NCBI RefSeq assembly: GCF_018623035.1
Contig: NZ_CP076023.1
Span: forward strand, 3,286,001-3,350,000
Origin: Cellulomonas dongxiuzhuiae
GTDB lineage: Bacteria; Actinomycetota; Actinomycetes; Actinomycetales; Cellulomonadaceae
Direction: 5' to 3'
DNA length: 64,000 nucleotides
In this document: one piece after another, positions 24,394-31,747 of the stretch
Layout: each line of letters starts with the position of its first letter
Position numbering within the stretch: position 1 is the stretch's first letter
Program-made: the position numbers and the translations under genes
Notes under the pieces: generated by a model
Database searches by the model: none
What the model was told of the DNA's origin: nothing
What the model saw: only the letters and a program-made list of their open reading frames with translations

Positions 24394-24483
24394 GCCAGGC
24401 CCGTCGCGCACGTCGCGGTCCCGTCCGCACTGTGGTCCGCCGACCGCCCCGCCGGCCACGGGCCCGGCCGGCTCCGGACGCAC

Positions 24484-24520
24484 GACGACCCCCGACCGGG
24501 GTGCCCGGTCGGGGGTCGTC
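24484..24520. terminator. Strong intrinsic terminator, 17-bp perfect stem
   Basis: A 17-base arm (24484-24500) and its exact reverse complement (24504-24520) are separated by a 3-base loop, GTG. It lies 38 bp past the stop of the dockerin amidase. No U-run follows, as is usual in high-GC actinobacteria. The symmetry means it could act on either strand and insulates the thiamine operon. Confidence 0.85.
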
Positions 24521-24557
24521 CTGCCCGTGGTGCCGCGGGCGTCCCGCGGCGGCGTGC

Positions 24558-26441
24558 TCAGCCGAGCGGGCCGTACAGCGCAGGCGACGTGCGCGCCCGC
24601 GTGGTCTGCTCGAAGTCGTACGCGAGGCCCAGGAGCGTGCCCTCGTCGAACGCGCGACCGACCAGCTCGAGGTTGACCCCCGCGCCCGTGATCGTGGCGT
24701 CGGCCGCGGTCGCCTGTCCCATCGGCACCGTCACGGCCGGCAGACCCGAGTTGGGGCTCAGCCGCATGTTGGTGCTGTGCGTGCCGTAGGGCGTGCCGCT
24801 CGGGTACGCCATGGCGTCGAGGTCGAGGTCGTCGAGCAGCTGCGTGACGAACGTGCGCCCGTTCGCGAGCGCCCGGGTGTGCGAGCCCTGCGGACCCGCC
24901 CACGCCTCGTACTGCTCGTCCGTGACGGCGGCCCGCTGCAGGTACGTGCTCCGGCGGGACGTCACATAGTGGCCGCCCGCGAGGATGTCCTCGATCGTGC
25001 GCGCCTGCACCGCGGGCGACAGGTGCCGCTCGACGTACCCGGCGAGGTCCCGACGGAACTCGTCGGTGCTGCCGCTCGGCTCGGCGAGCACCGCGTTGAG
25101 CTCCGCGGACGACGGCACCTCGACGAGCGTGGCGCCGCGCGCCTCGAGCGCCGCACGGGCCTCGGCCCACAGCCGCACCGTGGTGCGGTTGGTGCCGATC
25201 ATCGACGGCAGGTACCCGATGCGGGCGCCGTCGAGCGCGTCGGCGTCCAGCGACGCGGCGTACGACTCGGGGACGAGCCCGGCCTGCGAGGCCGTCACCG
25301 GGTCCGCGTCGTCGACGCCCACGACGGCGTCGAGCGCGACCGCCGCGTCGAGCACGGAGCGCGCCATCGGCCCGCCGGTGTCCTGGCTGAGCGCGAGCGG
25401 GATGATCCCGTCGCGGCTCGCGAGGCCGACGGTGGGACGCACACCCACCAGCTGGTTGTACGACGACGGCACGCGGATCGAGCCACCGGTGTCGGTGCCG
25501 AACCCGATGCCGGCGAGGTTCGCCGCGATCGCGGCACCCGTGCCACCACTGGAGCCGCCCGCGCTGCGCGACGTGGCGTACGGGCTGGCGATGCGCACCG
25601 TGCCGCCCACCGGCAGGCCCGCCGAGTACTCGGAGACGAACCCGTACGCGAACTCGTCGAGGCCCGCCTTGGCCAGGACCACCGCGCCGGCCTCCCGCAG
25701 GCCCGCGACCATCGTCGCGTCCGTCGTCGTCTGGTTGTCCTGCCAGCAGCCGCAGCCGCCCGTGGTGGGCATGTCGAGGGTGTCGTAGTTGTCCTTCACG
25801 GCCACCGGCACGCCGAGCAGGGGGCTGGTCATGCCGTGCGCGGCACGCTCGGCGTCGGCGGCGGCCGCCGCGGCGAGCGCGACGTCGCTGACGGCGATGA
25901 TCGAGCTGAGCGGCCGGCCGCCCGCCCCGGTGTCGACGAGCGTGTCGTCGTACGCCGTGATCCGCTCGAGGTAGGCCTGCGTGATCTCGACGGACGTCGT
26001 GACGCCCGCGTTCATCGCGGCCTGCATGTCCAGGACGCTCGCCTCGACCAGCTCGAACGCGCCGTCGTCGTACACCATGCGCTGGGAGACCTGGGCGAGG
26101 TCCGTGAGCGTGAGGGTCCCGTCGCCGTCCACGTCGGCGACCGCGACCTCGGTCCAGCCGGACGAGCCGGCGGTCGCACCGAGGTGCGCGGCGACGACGT
26201 CGAGGTCGGCGGTGGTGACCTGGCGGTCGCCGGTCACGTCGAGCTCGGTGAGGTACGGGGTGAGGAAGGCTCCGCCCGGCGCGGCGGCGGCCGGTGCGGC
26301 GGTGGCGGGTGCCGCGACGGCCCCCGCCAGGGCGAGGGCGCCCGTCACCGCGACGGCGGTGACGCTGCGGCGCAGCTGCGGTCGGTCCACGGGTCGGCTC
26401 CTGCGGGTCGGGTCGGTCGGGGCGGTGCCGGGGCGGCTCAT
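24558..26441 (-). CDS. secreted amidase with N-terminal dockerin domain
   Basis: A 627-residue predicted secreted protein. The signal peptide covers residues 1 to about 49 (hydrophobic core VTAVAVTGALALAGAVAAP). Residues 66-123 form a type-I-like dockerin with two EF-hand-like Ca loops: D68-V-T-G-D...D79 and the ideal D103-V-D-G-D-G...D114, 35 residues apart. From about residue 133 an amidase-signature domain follows. Lys216 lies in VAVKDNYDT, the cis-Ser in SAGGSSGG (Ser297/298) and the nucleophile Ser321 in TDTGGSIRVPSS, so the Ser-cisSer-Lys triad is complete. Its ATG overlaps the cohesin gene's stop (ATGA). The substrate is unknown; secreted members of the family include peptide amidases. 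The adjacent cohesin protein is the obvious docking partner. Confidence 0.88.
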   Translation of the reverse strand: MSRPGTAPTDPTRRSRPVDRPQLRRSVTAVAVTGALALAGAVAAPATAAPAAAAPGGAFLTPYLTELDVTGDRQVTTADLDVVAAHLGATAGSSGWTEVAVADVDGDGTLTLTDLAQVSQRMVYDDGAFELVEASVLDMQAAMNAGVTTSVEITQAYLERITAYDDTLVDTGAGGRPLSSIIAVSDVALAAAAAADAERAAHGMTSPLLGVPVAVKDNYDTLDMPTTGGCGCWQDNQTTTDATMVAGLREAGAVVLAKAGLDEFAYGFVSEYSAGLPVGGTVRIASPYATSRSAGGSSGGTGAAIAANLAGIGFGTDTGGSIRVPSSYNQLVGVRPTVGLASRDGIIPLALSQDTGGPMARSVLDAAVALDAVVGVDDADPVTASQAGLVPESYAASLDADALDGARIGYLPSMIGTNRTTVRLWAEARAALEARGATLVEVPSSAELNAVLAEPSGSTDEFRRDLAGYVERHLSPAVQARTIEDILAGGHYVTSRRSTYLQRAAVTDEQYEAWAGPQGSHTRALANGRTFVTQLLDDLDLDAMAYPSGTPYGTHSTNMRLSPNSGLPAVTVPMGQATAADATITGAGVNLELVGRAFDEGTLLGLAYDFEQTTRARTSPALYGPLG

Positions 26442-27184
26442 CGGGCGGCCGCCGTCCGGCGACGCACGAGGAACGCACCGAGCGCGACCGCACCGAGCGC
26501 GAGCGCGAGCAGGCCACCCACCTGGGCGCCGGTCGCGCTCAGGGTCCCGGTGCCCGGACCGGACGCCGCAGCGCCGGCCGTCGCGGACGGCGACGGCACG
26601 GGAGCGGTCGCCTCGGGGGTGGTCGTCGGGGTCGGGGGCGTCGCCGTCGGGCCGGGCGTCGTCGTCGGGCCGGGCGTCGGCGCGGGCGCGACCTCGACGG
26701 CGACGGACGTCACGTCCGCGGCGGCGACCGTGGCCCCGTCGGAGCCGACGAGCGTCAGGCCCGACAGCGTGACCGTCGCCGTGCCGCCGGCGAGCGTGCG
26801 CAGGCGCACCGTCGTGGCGACCGTGCCCGTGAGGCCCGGGGACGCACCGAGCCGCGTGTGCCGCACCGTCACCGAGCCGGTGCCGCTCGTGACGTCGTCG
26901 AACCCGCCGTCGGGCGCGTCCGTCACGGAGTCGAACGCGAGGAGCGCGGGGTCGAAGGTGAGCGTCGCCTCGTACGCGTACAGGTCGGTGACGTCCAGCA
27001 GGTCCAGCCGGACGTCGACGGTCGCCCCGGCGGTCACGGGCCCGGTGGGGACGGCGAGCGTGGCCTCGTCGACGGTGGGGGCGGCAGCGGCGGGGACCGC
27101 CGTCAGGAGGGTGAGACCGAGGACGGCGAGGGCGGCGTGCAGGGCACGTCGCCTCGGCCTCGACCCGGGGGTGCGGTCGCGCAT
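26438..27184 (-). CDS. wall-anchored cohesin-domain protein
   Basis: A 248-residue surface protein. The signal peptide occupies residues 1-35 (core LHAALAVLGLTLLTAVPAAAA). Residues 38-165 form one cohesin-like beta-sandwich: GATVDVRLDLLDVTDLYAYE, then LTFDPALLAFDS and LAGGTATVTLSGLTLVG follow the cohesin strand order. A Pro/Thr linker spans 166-213. The C-terminus is a sortase-type signal: LSATG (215-219), a hydrophobic helix (222-240) and RRR tail. LSATG resembles the LAxTG motif used by actinobacterial class E sortases. Translation is coupled to the dockerin amidase, so the two probably form a cell-surface complex. The cohesin call is by pattern recognition; other carbohydrate-binding sandwich folds look similar. 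Confidence 0.82.
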   Translation of the reverse strand: MRDRTPGSRPRRRALHAALAVLGLTLLTAVPAAAAPTVDEATLAVPTGPVTAGATVDVRLDLLDVTDLYAYEATLTFDPALLAFDSVTDAPDGGFDDVTSGTGSVTVRHTRLGASPGLTGTVATTVRLRTLAGGTATVTLSGLTLVGSDGATVAAADVTSVAVEVAPAPTPGPTTTPGPTATPPTPTTTPEATAPVPSPSATAGAAASGPGTGTLSATGAQVGGLLALALGAVALGAFLVRRRTAAAR

Positions 27185-27394
27185 GAGGGCGGTGTTCCTT
27201 CCGAGCAGACGGCACGCACCGGCGGACCGGTGCGTGCCGTGAGAAGCGCCCCCTGCGCTCCTGCAGGCTCGCAGCGCGGTGTTTCGTGCCGGTTGCCGTC
27301 GCGTTGCCACCCGGGCCGCCGGGCACCGCTCAGGTCACGATCGCATGGCCCGTCCGGACATCCCGGACGAACCGCCCGGCGCTCACCTCGGCAC

Positions 27395-27730
27395 TCACCC
27401 CGGCGGCGCCTCCGCGAGGCGTGCGATCGCGGCCAGCCGCTCGTCCCAGCGGGCACCGACGGCCTCGAGCGTGCGCGCGAGCAGCCCGAGGCGCGCGCCG
27501 ACCGCCCGGTACCGCACCTCGCGCCCGGCCCGGACGGGCTCGACCAGCCCGACCTCGGCCAGCACGGCCAGGTGCTTGGCGATGGCCTGGCGGCTCACCG
27601 GCAGGCGCTCGGCCAGCGCGGACGCGGACGCCTCACCGCGCCCGACCTCGGTGAGCACCTGCCACCGGGTCTCGTCGCCCAGCGCGGCGCACACCGCGAC
27701 GACGTCCGTCGCGCCGCTCGCGGACGTCAC
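27395..27730 (-). CDS. ArsR-family winged-helix regulator
   Basis: A 111-residue regulator with the ArsR pattern CAALGDETRWQVLTEVGRGE, then the recognition helix in SALAERLPVSRQAIAKHLAVL and a wing at VRAGREVRYRA. No Cys-x-Cys metal site is present, so it is not a classical arsenic or cadmium sensor. This subgroup is commonly paired with SRPBCC/AHSA1 proteins, and here the GTG start overlaps the SRPBCC stop (GTGA). Two identical-type inverted repeats upstream of the operon (28212-28229 and 28258-28273) are its probable binding sites. The signal is unknown. Confidence 0.9.
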   Translation of the reverse strand: MTSASGATDVVAVCAALGDETRWQVLTEVGRGEASASALAERLPVSRQAIAKHLAVLAEVGLVEPVRAGREVRYRAVGARLGLLARTLEAVGARWDERLAAIARLAEAPPG

Positions 27731-28197
27731 ACCGCCACCCCGCCGGCGACGAGCGCCACGAGCTCGTCGAGCTCGGCCGTCCAGCCGTCGCGGTGGTCCG
27801 CGAGCTGGCGCAGCCGCTCGTCACCGAGCCTGTCGAAGCCCGTCTCGACGACCGTGAGCAGCGTCCCGGTGCCGTCGGGCACGAGCGTGAAGGTCGCGGT
27901 CAGCTCGCTGGCGGGGTCCAGGTCACCTCCGCAGCCGGGCCACGCGAAGGCGAAGCGGCGCGGCGGGTCGTAGGCCTCGATCCGCAGCGGGACGTCGTGC
28001 TCGCCGTCCCACCCGAGGGTGCCGGTGCCACCGACGCGCAGGTCCGGCAGCGAGGCGCGCTGCCCGAACCACCGGGCGACGAGGTCCTCGCGTGTGAGGA
28101 CCTCGAACACGCGGGCGGGCGGGGCGTCGACGCGGACCGTGCGGGTGACGCTCGAGGTGGTGTCGTCGACGAGCGCGGTGGTCTGGTGAGCGGTCAT
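27727..28197 (-). CDS. SRPBCC (AHSA1-like) family protein
   Basis: A 156-residue START-fold protein. VTRTVRVDAPPARVFEVLT and the DLVARWFG segment are the usual AHSA1/activator-of-Hsp90-like opening. GTGTLLTVVETGFDRLGDER with a DGWTAELDELVAL C-terminal helix completes the fold. Such proteins bind hydrophobic small molecules in a deep cavity; no enzymatic activity is assigned. The ATG at 28197 follows AAGGAGG, a strong ribosome site. It is the first gene of a two-gene operon with an ArsR regulator, a widespread arrangement whose physiological role is mostly unknown. Confidence 0.9.
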   Translation of the reverse strand: MTAHQTTALVDDTTSSVTRTVRVDAPPARVFEVLTREDLVARWFGQRASLPDLRVGGTGTLGWDGEHDVPLRIEAYDPPRRFAFAWPGCGGDLDPASELTATFTLVPDGTGTLLTVVETGFDRLGDERLRQLADHRDGWTAELDELVALVAGGVAV

Positions 28198-28211
28198 GGC
28201 TGCCTCCTTGG

Positions 28212-28229
28212 TGCAACTCTTCTGTTGCA
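28212..28229. promoter_or_regulatory. Operator 1: TGCAAC-N6-GTTGCA
   Basis: An 18-bp inverted repeat, TGCAAC TCTTCT GTTGCA, starts 15 bp upstream of the SRPBCC start codon and abuts its ribosome site. Perfect six-base arms with a six-base spacer suit a dimeric ArsR protein. The second copy lies 45 bp away. Confidence 0.75.
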
Positions 28230-28257
28230 GACAGCCTGCACCCGTCGGCGCCGTGAC

Positions 28258-28273
28258 GCAACCCCTAGGTTGC
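28258..28273. promoter_or_regulatory. Operator 2: GCAAC-N6-GTTGC
   Basis: GCAAC CCCTAG GTTGC repeats the architecture of operator 1 with the same arm sequence and spacer length but a different spacer sequence. The centre-to-centre distance of 45 bp is about four helical turns, allowing both dimers to face the same side of DNA. It lies between the SRPBCC operon and the divergent AEC permease. Confidence 0.75.
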
Positions 28274-28329
28274 ATGTGCGGAGACCGCGTCGCGCCTGCC
28301 GCCGCCGGCCCCGTGCGAGGATCGGCGCC

Positions 28330-28371
28330 GTGACACCGAGCGCCTCGTCGGCCCCGCTGCGGACGCGCTGA
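28330..28371 (+). CDS. possible 13-residue leader peptide upstream of AEC permease
   Basis: GTG at 28330 opens a 13-codon frame (MTPSASSAPLRTR) that ends in TGA overlapping the permease ATG (TGATG). GAGG sits nine bases before the GTG, whereas no ribosome site precedes the permease ATG itself. The arrangement suggests translational coupling in which ribosomes load on the leader and reinitiate at the permease. It may equally be chance; no homology can be judged at this length. Confidence 0.35.
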   Translation: MTPSASSAPLRTR

Positions 28372-29348
28372 TGTCGGCCGTCCTCGGCGCGCTGGGCACG
28401 ATGGGCGCCGTCGTCGGGCTCGGCTGGGCGCTGGGCCGGTGGCGCGTCCTCGGCGAGCGGGCGGCGCCGGTGCTGGCGCGCGTCGTCTTCGCCGTCGCGA
28501 CGCCCGCGCTCCTCGTCTCGACCGTCGCGCACGCCGACCTGCACCTGCTCGCGTCACGGACGGCCCTCGTCACGTGGCTGAGCACGACGGTGGTGGCCGT
28601 GCTGGCCGTCGTCGTCCTGCGCCTCGTGTGGCACCGGCCGGCCGCCGACGTCACGGTCGGCACGCTCGCGTCCTCGTACGTCAACGCCGGCAACATCGGC
28701 CTGCCGCTGGCCGTCTACCTGCTCGACGACCCCGTCGCCGTCGTCCCGACGCTGCTCTTCCAGCTCCTGGTCCTGGCGCCCGTCGCGTTCGCCGTCCTCG
28801 ACGCCCGACCCACCCCGCCCCTGGAGACCGACCCGGGTGACGCCCCGGCCCCCGCGCCGGGCGGCCGCGTTCCGCTCGCGATGCGCCTCGAGACGGTCGT
28901 GCGGCGCACGCTGAGCAACCCGATCATCCTCGCGACGCTCACCGGGCTCGTGCTCGCCGCGCTGCCGTGGTCGCTGCCCGAGGTCGTCCTGCAGCCGTTC
29001 GCGCTGGTCGGGGCCGCGGCCGCACCGCTCGCGCTCATCACGTTCGGCATGTCGCTCGCGGTGCCACGCACGACCGGTGGGGCGGCGCCGCGGCGGGACC
29101 TCGCCCTGGCCGTCGGGCTGCGGTCGGTCGTCCACCCCGTCCTGACCTGGGGCGTCGGGAGCGCGCTCGGGCTGCCGGCGCCCGCGCTGCTGGCCGTCGT
29201 CGCGATGGCTGCGCTGCCGACCGCGCAGAACGTGCTGGTCTACGCGATGCGGTACCGCCACGGCGAGGCGCTCGCACGCGACACGGGCCTGGTCACGACG
29301 ATCCTGTGCGTCCCGGTGCTGCTGGTCGTCGCGGCGACGCTCGGCTGA
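28371..29348 (+). CDS. auxin-efflux-carrier (AEC) family transporter
   Basis: A 325-residue integral membrane protein with about ten hydrophobic helices. The conserved AEC sequence YVNAGNIGLPLAVYLL is in the first half, and TLSNPIILATLTGLVLA and LPTAQNVLVYA in the second, giving the family's inverted-repeat layout. Bacterial AEC proteins move malate, malonate or other small organic acids; the substrate here is unknown. The start codon lacks its own ribosome site and overlaps the stop of a short upstream frame. It is divergent from the SRPBCC-ArsR operon and could share its operators. Confidence 0.88.
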   Translation: MSAVLGALGTMGAVVGLGWALGRWRVLGERAAPVLARVVFAVATPALLVSTVAHADLHLLASRTALVTWLSTTVVAVLAVVVLRLVWHRPAADVTVGTLASSYVNAGNIGLPLAVYLLDDPVAVVPTLLFQLLVLAPVAFAVLDARPTPPLETDPGDAPAPAPGGRVPLAMRLETVVRRTLSNPIILATLTGLVLAALPWSLPEVVLQPFALVGAAAAPLALITFGMSLAVPRTTGGAAPRRDLALAVGLRSVVHPVLTWGVGSALGLPAPALLAVVAMAALPTAQNVLVYAMRYRHGEALARDTGLVTTILCVPVLLVVAATLG

Positions 29349-29432
29349 GCCGCCGAGACCGGCCGCGGTCGTCGACCGGGCGCCGGAGGACGACCCGGCC
29401 CGGTCTCGCGCTTCGGCCGTCCCACGTCGTGG

Positions 29433-30017
29433 TCAGTCCCTGCGGCGGGGGCGCGCGCGGACGTGCATGCGCTCGCCCTGCGGCCCGTAGAGGGCGAGCA
29501 CCTCGACGGGGCCGTCGGACACGTTGCCCAGCCAGTGCGGGACGCGCGTGTCGAACTCGGCGGCCTCGCCGGCGACGAGGTCGAGCGACCGGCCCCCGAG
29601 CACCAGGCGCAGCGTGCCGCTCAGCACGTAGAGCCACTCGTAGCCCTCGTGGACCCGCGGCTCGCCGACCTCGGGCGGTGTGCGCGGCGGGTACTCGAGC
29701 CGGTACGCGTGGGGACCCTCGCCACGGCGGCTGAGCGGGACGTACGTGACGCCGTGGCGGACCGTCGGGTGCGGCGCCACCCGCGGGTCGTCGCCCGCGG
29801 GGACGTCGACCAGCTCGTCGATCGTCACCTCGTGGAACCGTGCGAGGGGCAGCAGCAGCTCGAGCGTGGGGCGGCGCCGGGCGGACTCCAGGCGCGACAG
29901 CGTGCTGACGGAGATGCCGGTGACGCCCGCGACGTCGGCGAGCGTCGACCCGCGGTGCTCGCGCAGCGCACGGAGCCGGGGGCCGACCGTTCCCAGCACC
30001 GTGTCGAGATCATCCAT
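29433..30017 (-). CDS. XRE-family regulator with C-terminal cupin domain
   Basis: A 194-residue protein. Residues 8-62 are an XRE helix-turn-helix (LRALREHRGSTLADVAGVTG followed by SVSTLSRLESARRRPTLELL). The C-terminal half is a cupin barrel with HEGYEWLYVLSGTLRLVLGG and FDTRVPHWLGNVSDGPVEVL, including the His/Glu positions usual for small-ligand or metal binding. This two-domain class regulates efflux, amino-acid or polyamine genes in response to small molecules. I used the ATG at 30017 (MDDLDT), since earlier residues are not part of the domain. It is divergent from the flavin oxidoreductase at 30083, only 65 bp away, and is its likely regulator. Confidence 0.9.
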   Translation of the reverse strand: MDDLDTVLGTVGPRLRALREHRGSTLADVAGVTGISVSTLSRLESARRRPTLELLLPLARFHEVTIDELVDVPAGDDPRVAPHPTVRHGVTYVPLSRRGEGPHAYRLEYPPRTPPEVGEPRVHEGYEWLYVLSGTLRLVLGGRSLDLVAGEAAEFDTRVPHWLGNVSDGPVEVLALYGPQGERMHVRARPRRRD

Positions 30018-30082
30018 GCCCACCATTTGCCGTCTCGGCAACTGCACTTGTCAACCAGCGCCGCTTCCCGCACGCTCGGAGC

Positions 30083-31042
30083 ATGCCGATCGAGACCGCC
30101 TCGCCCGTCGACGTCCTCGTGCTCGGCGGCGGTGCCGCCGGGCTCTCCGCCGCTCTGTGCCTCGGCCGCTCGCGTCGCAGCGTGCGCGTCCTGGACGCCG
30201 GCGAGCCCCGCAACGCGCCGTCGCCGCACGCGCACAACCTGCTCACGCACGACGGCACGCCGCCTGCCGAGCTCCTCGCTGCGGGCCGCGCCGAGGTCGA
30301 ACGCTACGGTGTCGAGCTCGTCACCGCGCGGGCAGTGGACGCCCGTCGCCTGCCCGGCGACGAGCCCGCCTTCGAGGTCCGCACGTCCGACGGCACGACG
30401 CACCGCGCCCGGCGCCTCGTGCTCACCTCGGGCCTGCGCGACGAGCTGCCGGACGTGCCCGGGCTGCGCGAGCGGTGGGGCCGCGACGTCCTGCACTGCC
30501 CGTACTGCCACGGCTGGGAGGTGCGGGACCGCCGCCTCGCGGTGCTCGCCCCGGGGTCGTCGGTCGTCCACCGCGCCCTGCTGACGCGGCAGCTCAGCGA
30601 CGACGTCACGGTCGTGCTGCACGACGCCGTCGAGCTCGACGCCGACGCCCGCGCCGACCTCGCGGCCCGCGGCGTGCGGGTGGTCGCCGGACGCGCCACC
30701 GGCGTGCGGGTCGAGGACGACGCCCTGACGGGACTGACGCTCGCGGACGGGACGACGGTCGCGTGCGACGCCGTCTTCGTCGCCCCGCGCGCCGTCCTCG
30801 ACGACGCGCTCGTCGACGGCCTCGGCCTCGAGACCCACGCGGTCGGCGACACCGACGAGGACCTCGGCCGCGGCGTGACCGTCGACGGCACGGGTGCCGC
30901 GTCCGTCCCGGGCGTGTGGGCGGCCGGCAACGTCGCCGGGCCGCACCACGCGCTGGCGTCGAGCATCGCCGCGGGCTCGGCCGTCGGCGCCCAGGCCAAC
31001 CTGTCGCTCGTTACGGCCGACCTCGCCGCCGCCCGTGCCTGA
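30083..31042 (+). CDS. FAD-dependent thioredoxin-reductase-like oxidoreductase
   Basis: A 319-residue flavoprotein. The FAD-binding motif VLGGGAAGLSAAL covers residues 13-25, and the redox-active disulfide is CPYC (Cys139, Cys142) in LHCPYCHGWEV. The C-terminal FAD motif is VWAAGNVAGP. The central NAD(P)H domain lacks a normal GxGxxA/G: the expected place reads VLAPGSSVVHRALL. This matches a known actinobacterial subgroup rather than true thioredoxin reductase, and the electron donor is uncertain. The methyltransferase gene follows 37 bp downstream, and the XRE-cupin regulator is divergent, so the three probably form one stress or detoxification unit. Confidence 0.88.
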   Translation: MPIETASPVDVLVLGGGAAGLSAALCLGRSRRSVRVLDAGEPRNAPSPHAHNLLTHDGTPPAELLAAGRAEVERYGVELVTARAVDARRLPGDEPAFEVRTSDGTTHRARRLVLTSGLRDELPDVPGLRERWGRDVLHCPYCHGWEVRDRRLAVLAPGSSVVHRALLTRQLSDDVTVVLHDAVELDADARADLAARGVRVVAGRATGVRVEDDALTGLTLADGTTVACDAVFVAPRAVLDDALVDGLGLETHAVGDTDEDLGRGVTVDGTGAASVPGVWAAGNVAGPHHALASSIAAGSAVGAQANLSLVTADLAAARA

Positions 31043-31079
31043 CGCAGCGCACCCGCGACCCGTACCCGAGGAGACCACC

Positions 31080-31700
31080 GTGACCGACGACATCTCGTCC
31101 GCCGACGAGCTCGACCCGACCTGGTGGGAGGAGCGCTACCGGACGTTCGACCGCATGTGGAGCGGTCACGTCAACCCGTCCCTCGCGCAGGTCGCCGCGG
31201 ACCAGGCACCCGGCACCGCGCTCGACGCGGGCGCCGGTGAGGGTGCCGACGCCATCTGGCTCGCCGAGCACGGGTGGCGCGTGACGGCCGTCGACGCGTC
31301 GCAGACGGCGCTGGACCGCGGCGCCGCGCAGGCCGCCGCACGCGGGCTGGAGGTCACCTGGGTCCAGGCCGACCTGCGCACGTGGACGCCCGCCGAGCGG
31401 TACGACCTGGTGACGTCGCACTACCTGCACGCCGAGGGCGGACGCGGCTGGGCGTGGCTCGCGGACGCGGTCGCGCCGGGCGGCACGCTGCTGGTCGTCG
31501 GGCACGACCCGTCGGACCTGGACGGACCCGTGCCGCGGCCGCACCTCGCGCGGCTCGGTCACACCGCCGAGCAGGTCGCCGCGGACCTGGACCCGGCGCA
31601 GTGGTCGTCGATCGAGGCGCAGGTCGTCGAGCGGCCACACCGGCACGACGGTGCCGAGGTCGTCGTGCGCGACGCGGTGCTGGTGGCGCGCCGCCGCTGA
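31080..31700 (+). CDS. class I SAM-dependent methyltransferase
   Basis: A 206-residue methyltransferase. Motif I is TALDAGAGEGADAIWLAEHG, motif II ends in VTAVDAS, and the aspartate of motif III is in VQADLRTW. The N-terminal WWEERYRTFDRMWSG resembles UbiE/tellurite-resistance-type small-molecule methyltransferases. The substrate is not known; a thiol or metalloid would suit its location after a disulfide oxidoreductase, but that is a guess. The GTG start follows GAGGAG by six bases. The gene ends just before a strong bidirectional terminator. Confidence 0.87.
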   Translation: MTDDISSADELDPTWWEERYRTFDRMWSGHVNPSLAQVAADQAPGTALDAGAGEGADAIWLAEHGWRVTAVDASQTALDRGAAQAAARGLEVTWVQADLRTWTPAERYDLVTSHYLHAEGGRGWAWLADAVAPGGTLLVVGHDPSDLDGPVPRPHLARLGHTAEQVAADLDPAQWSSIEAQVVERPHRHDGAEVVVRDAVLVARRR

Positions 31701-31710
31701 GCCGGCGACG

Positions 31711-31747
31711 TGAGGGGTTGCCGTCGTCAGGCGACGGGAACCCCTCA
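31711..31747. terminator. Bidirectional terminator between methyltransferase and GH42 gene
   Basis: Two 16-base arms (31711-31726 and 31732-31747) pair with one mismatch around a 5-base loop. The outer arm begins TGAGGGGTT and ends AACCCCTCA. The GH42 stop codon lies inside the right arm. It serves both converging genes. Confidence 0.85.

Larger units (their letters stand above)
24103..24557 (-). promoter_or_regulatory. Leader of the thiYXZ operon and upstream intergenic DNA
   Basis: This 455-bp gap holds, in transcription order on the minus strand, the 17-bp-stem terminator of the amidase gene (24484-24520), a -10-like TAGGGT at 24388-24393, the TPP riboswitch and about 195 nt of leader before thiY. 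The long leader is GC-rich and could contain the expression platform; I see no gene in it. Confidence 0.7.
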
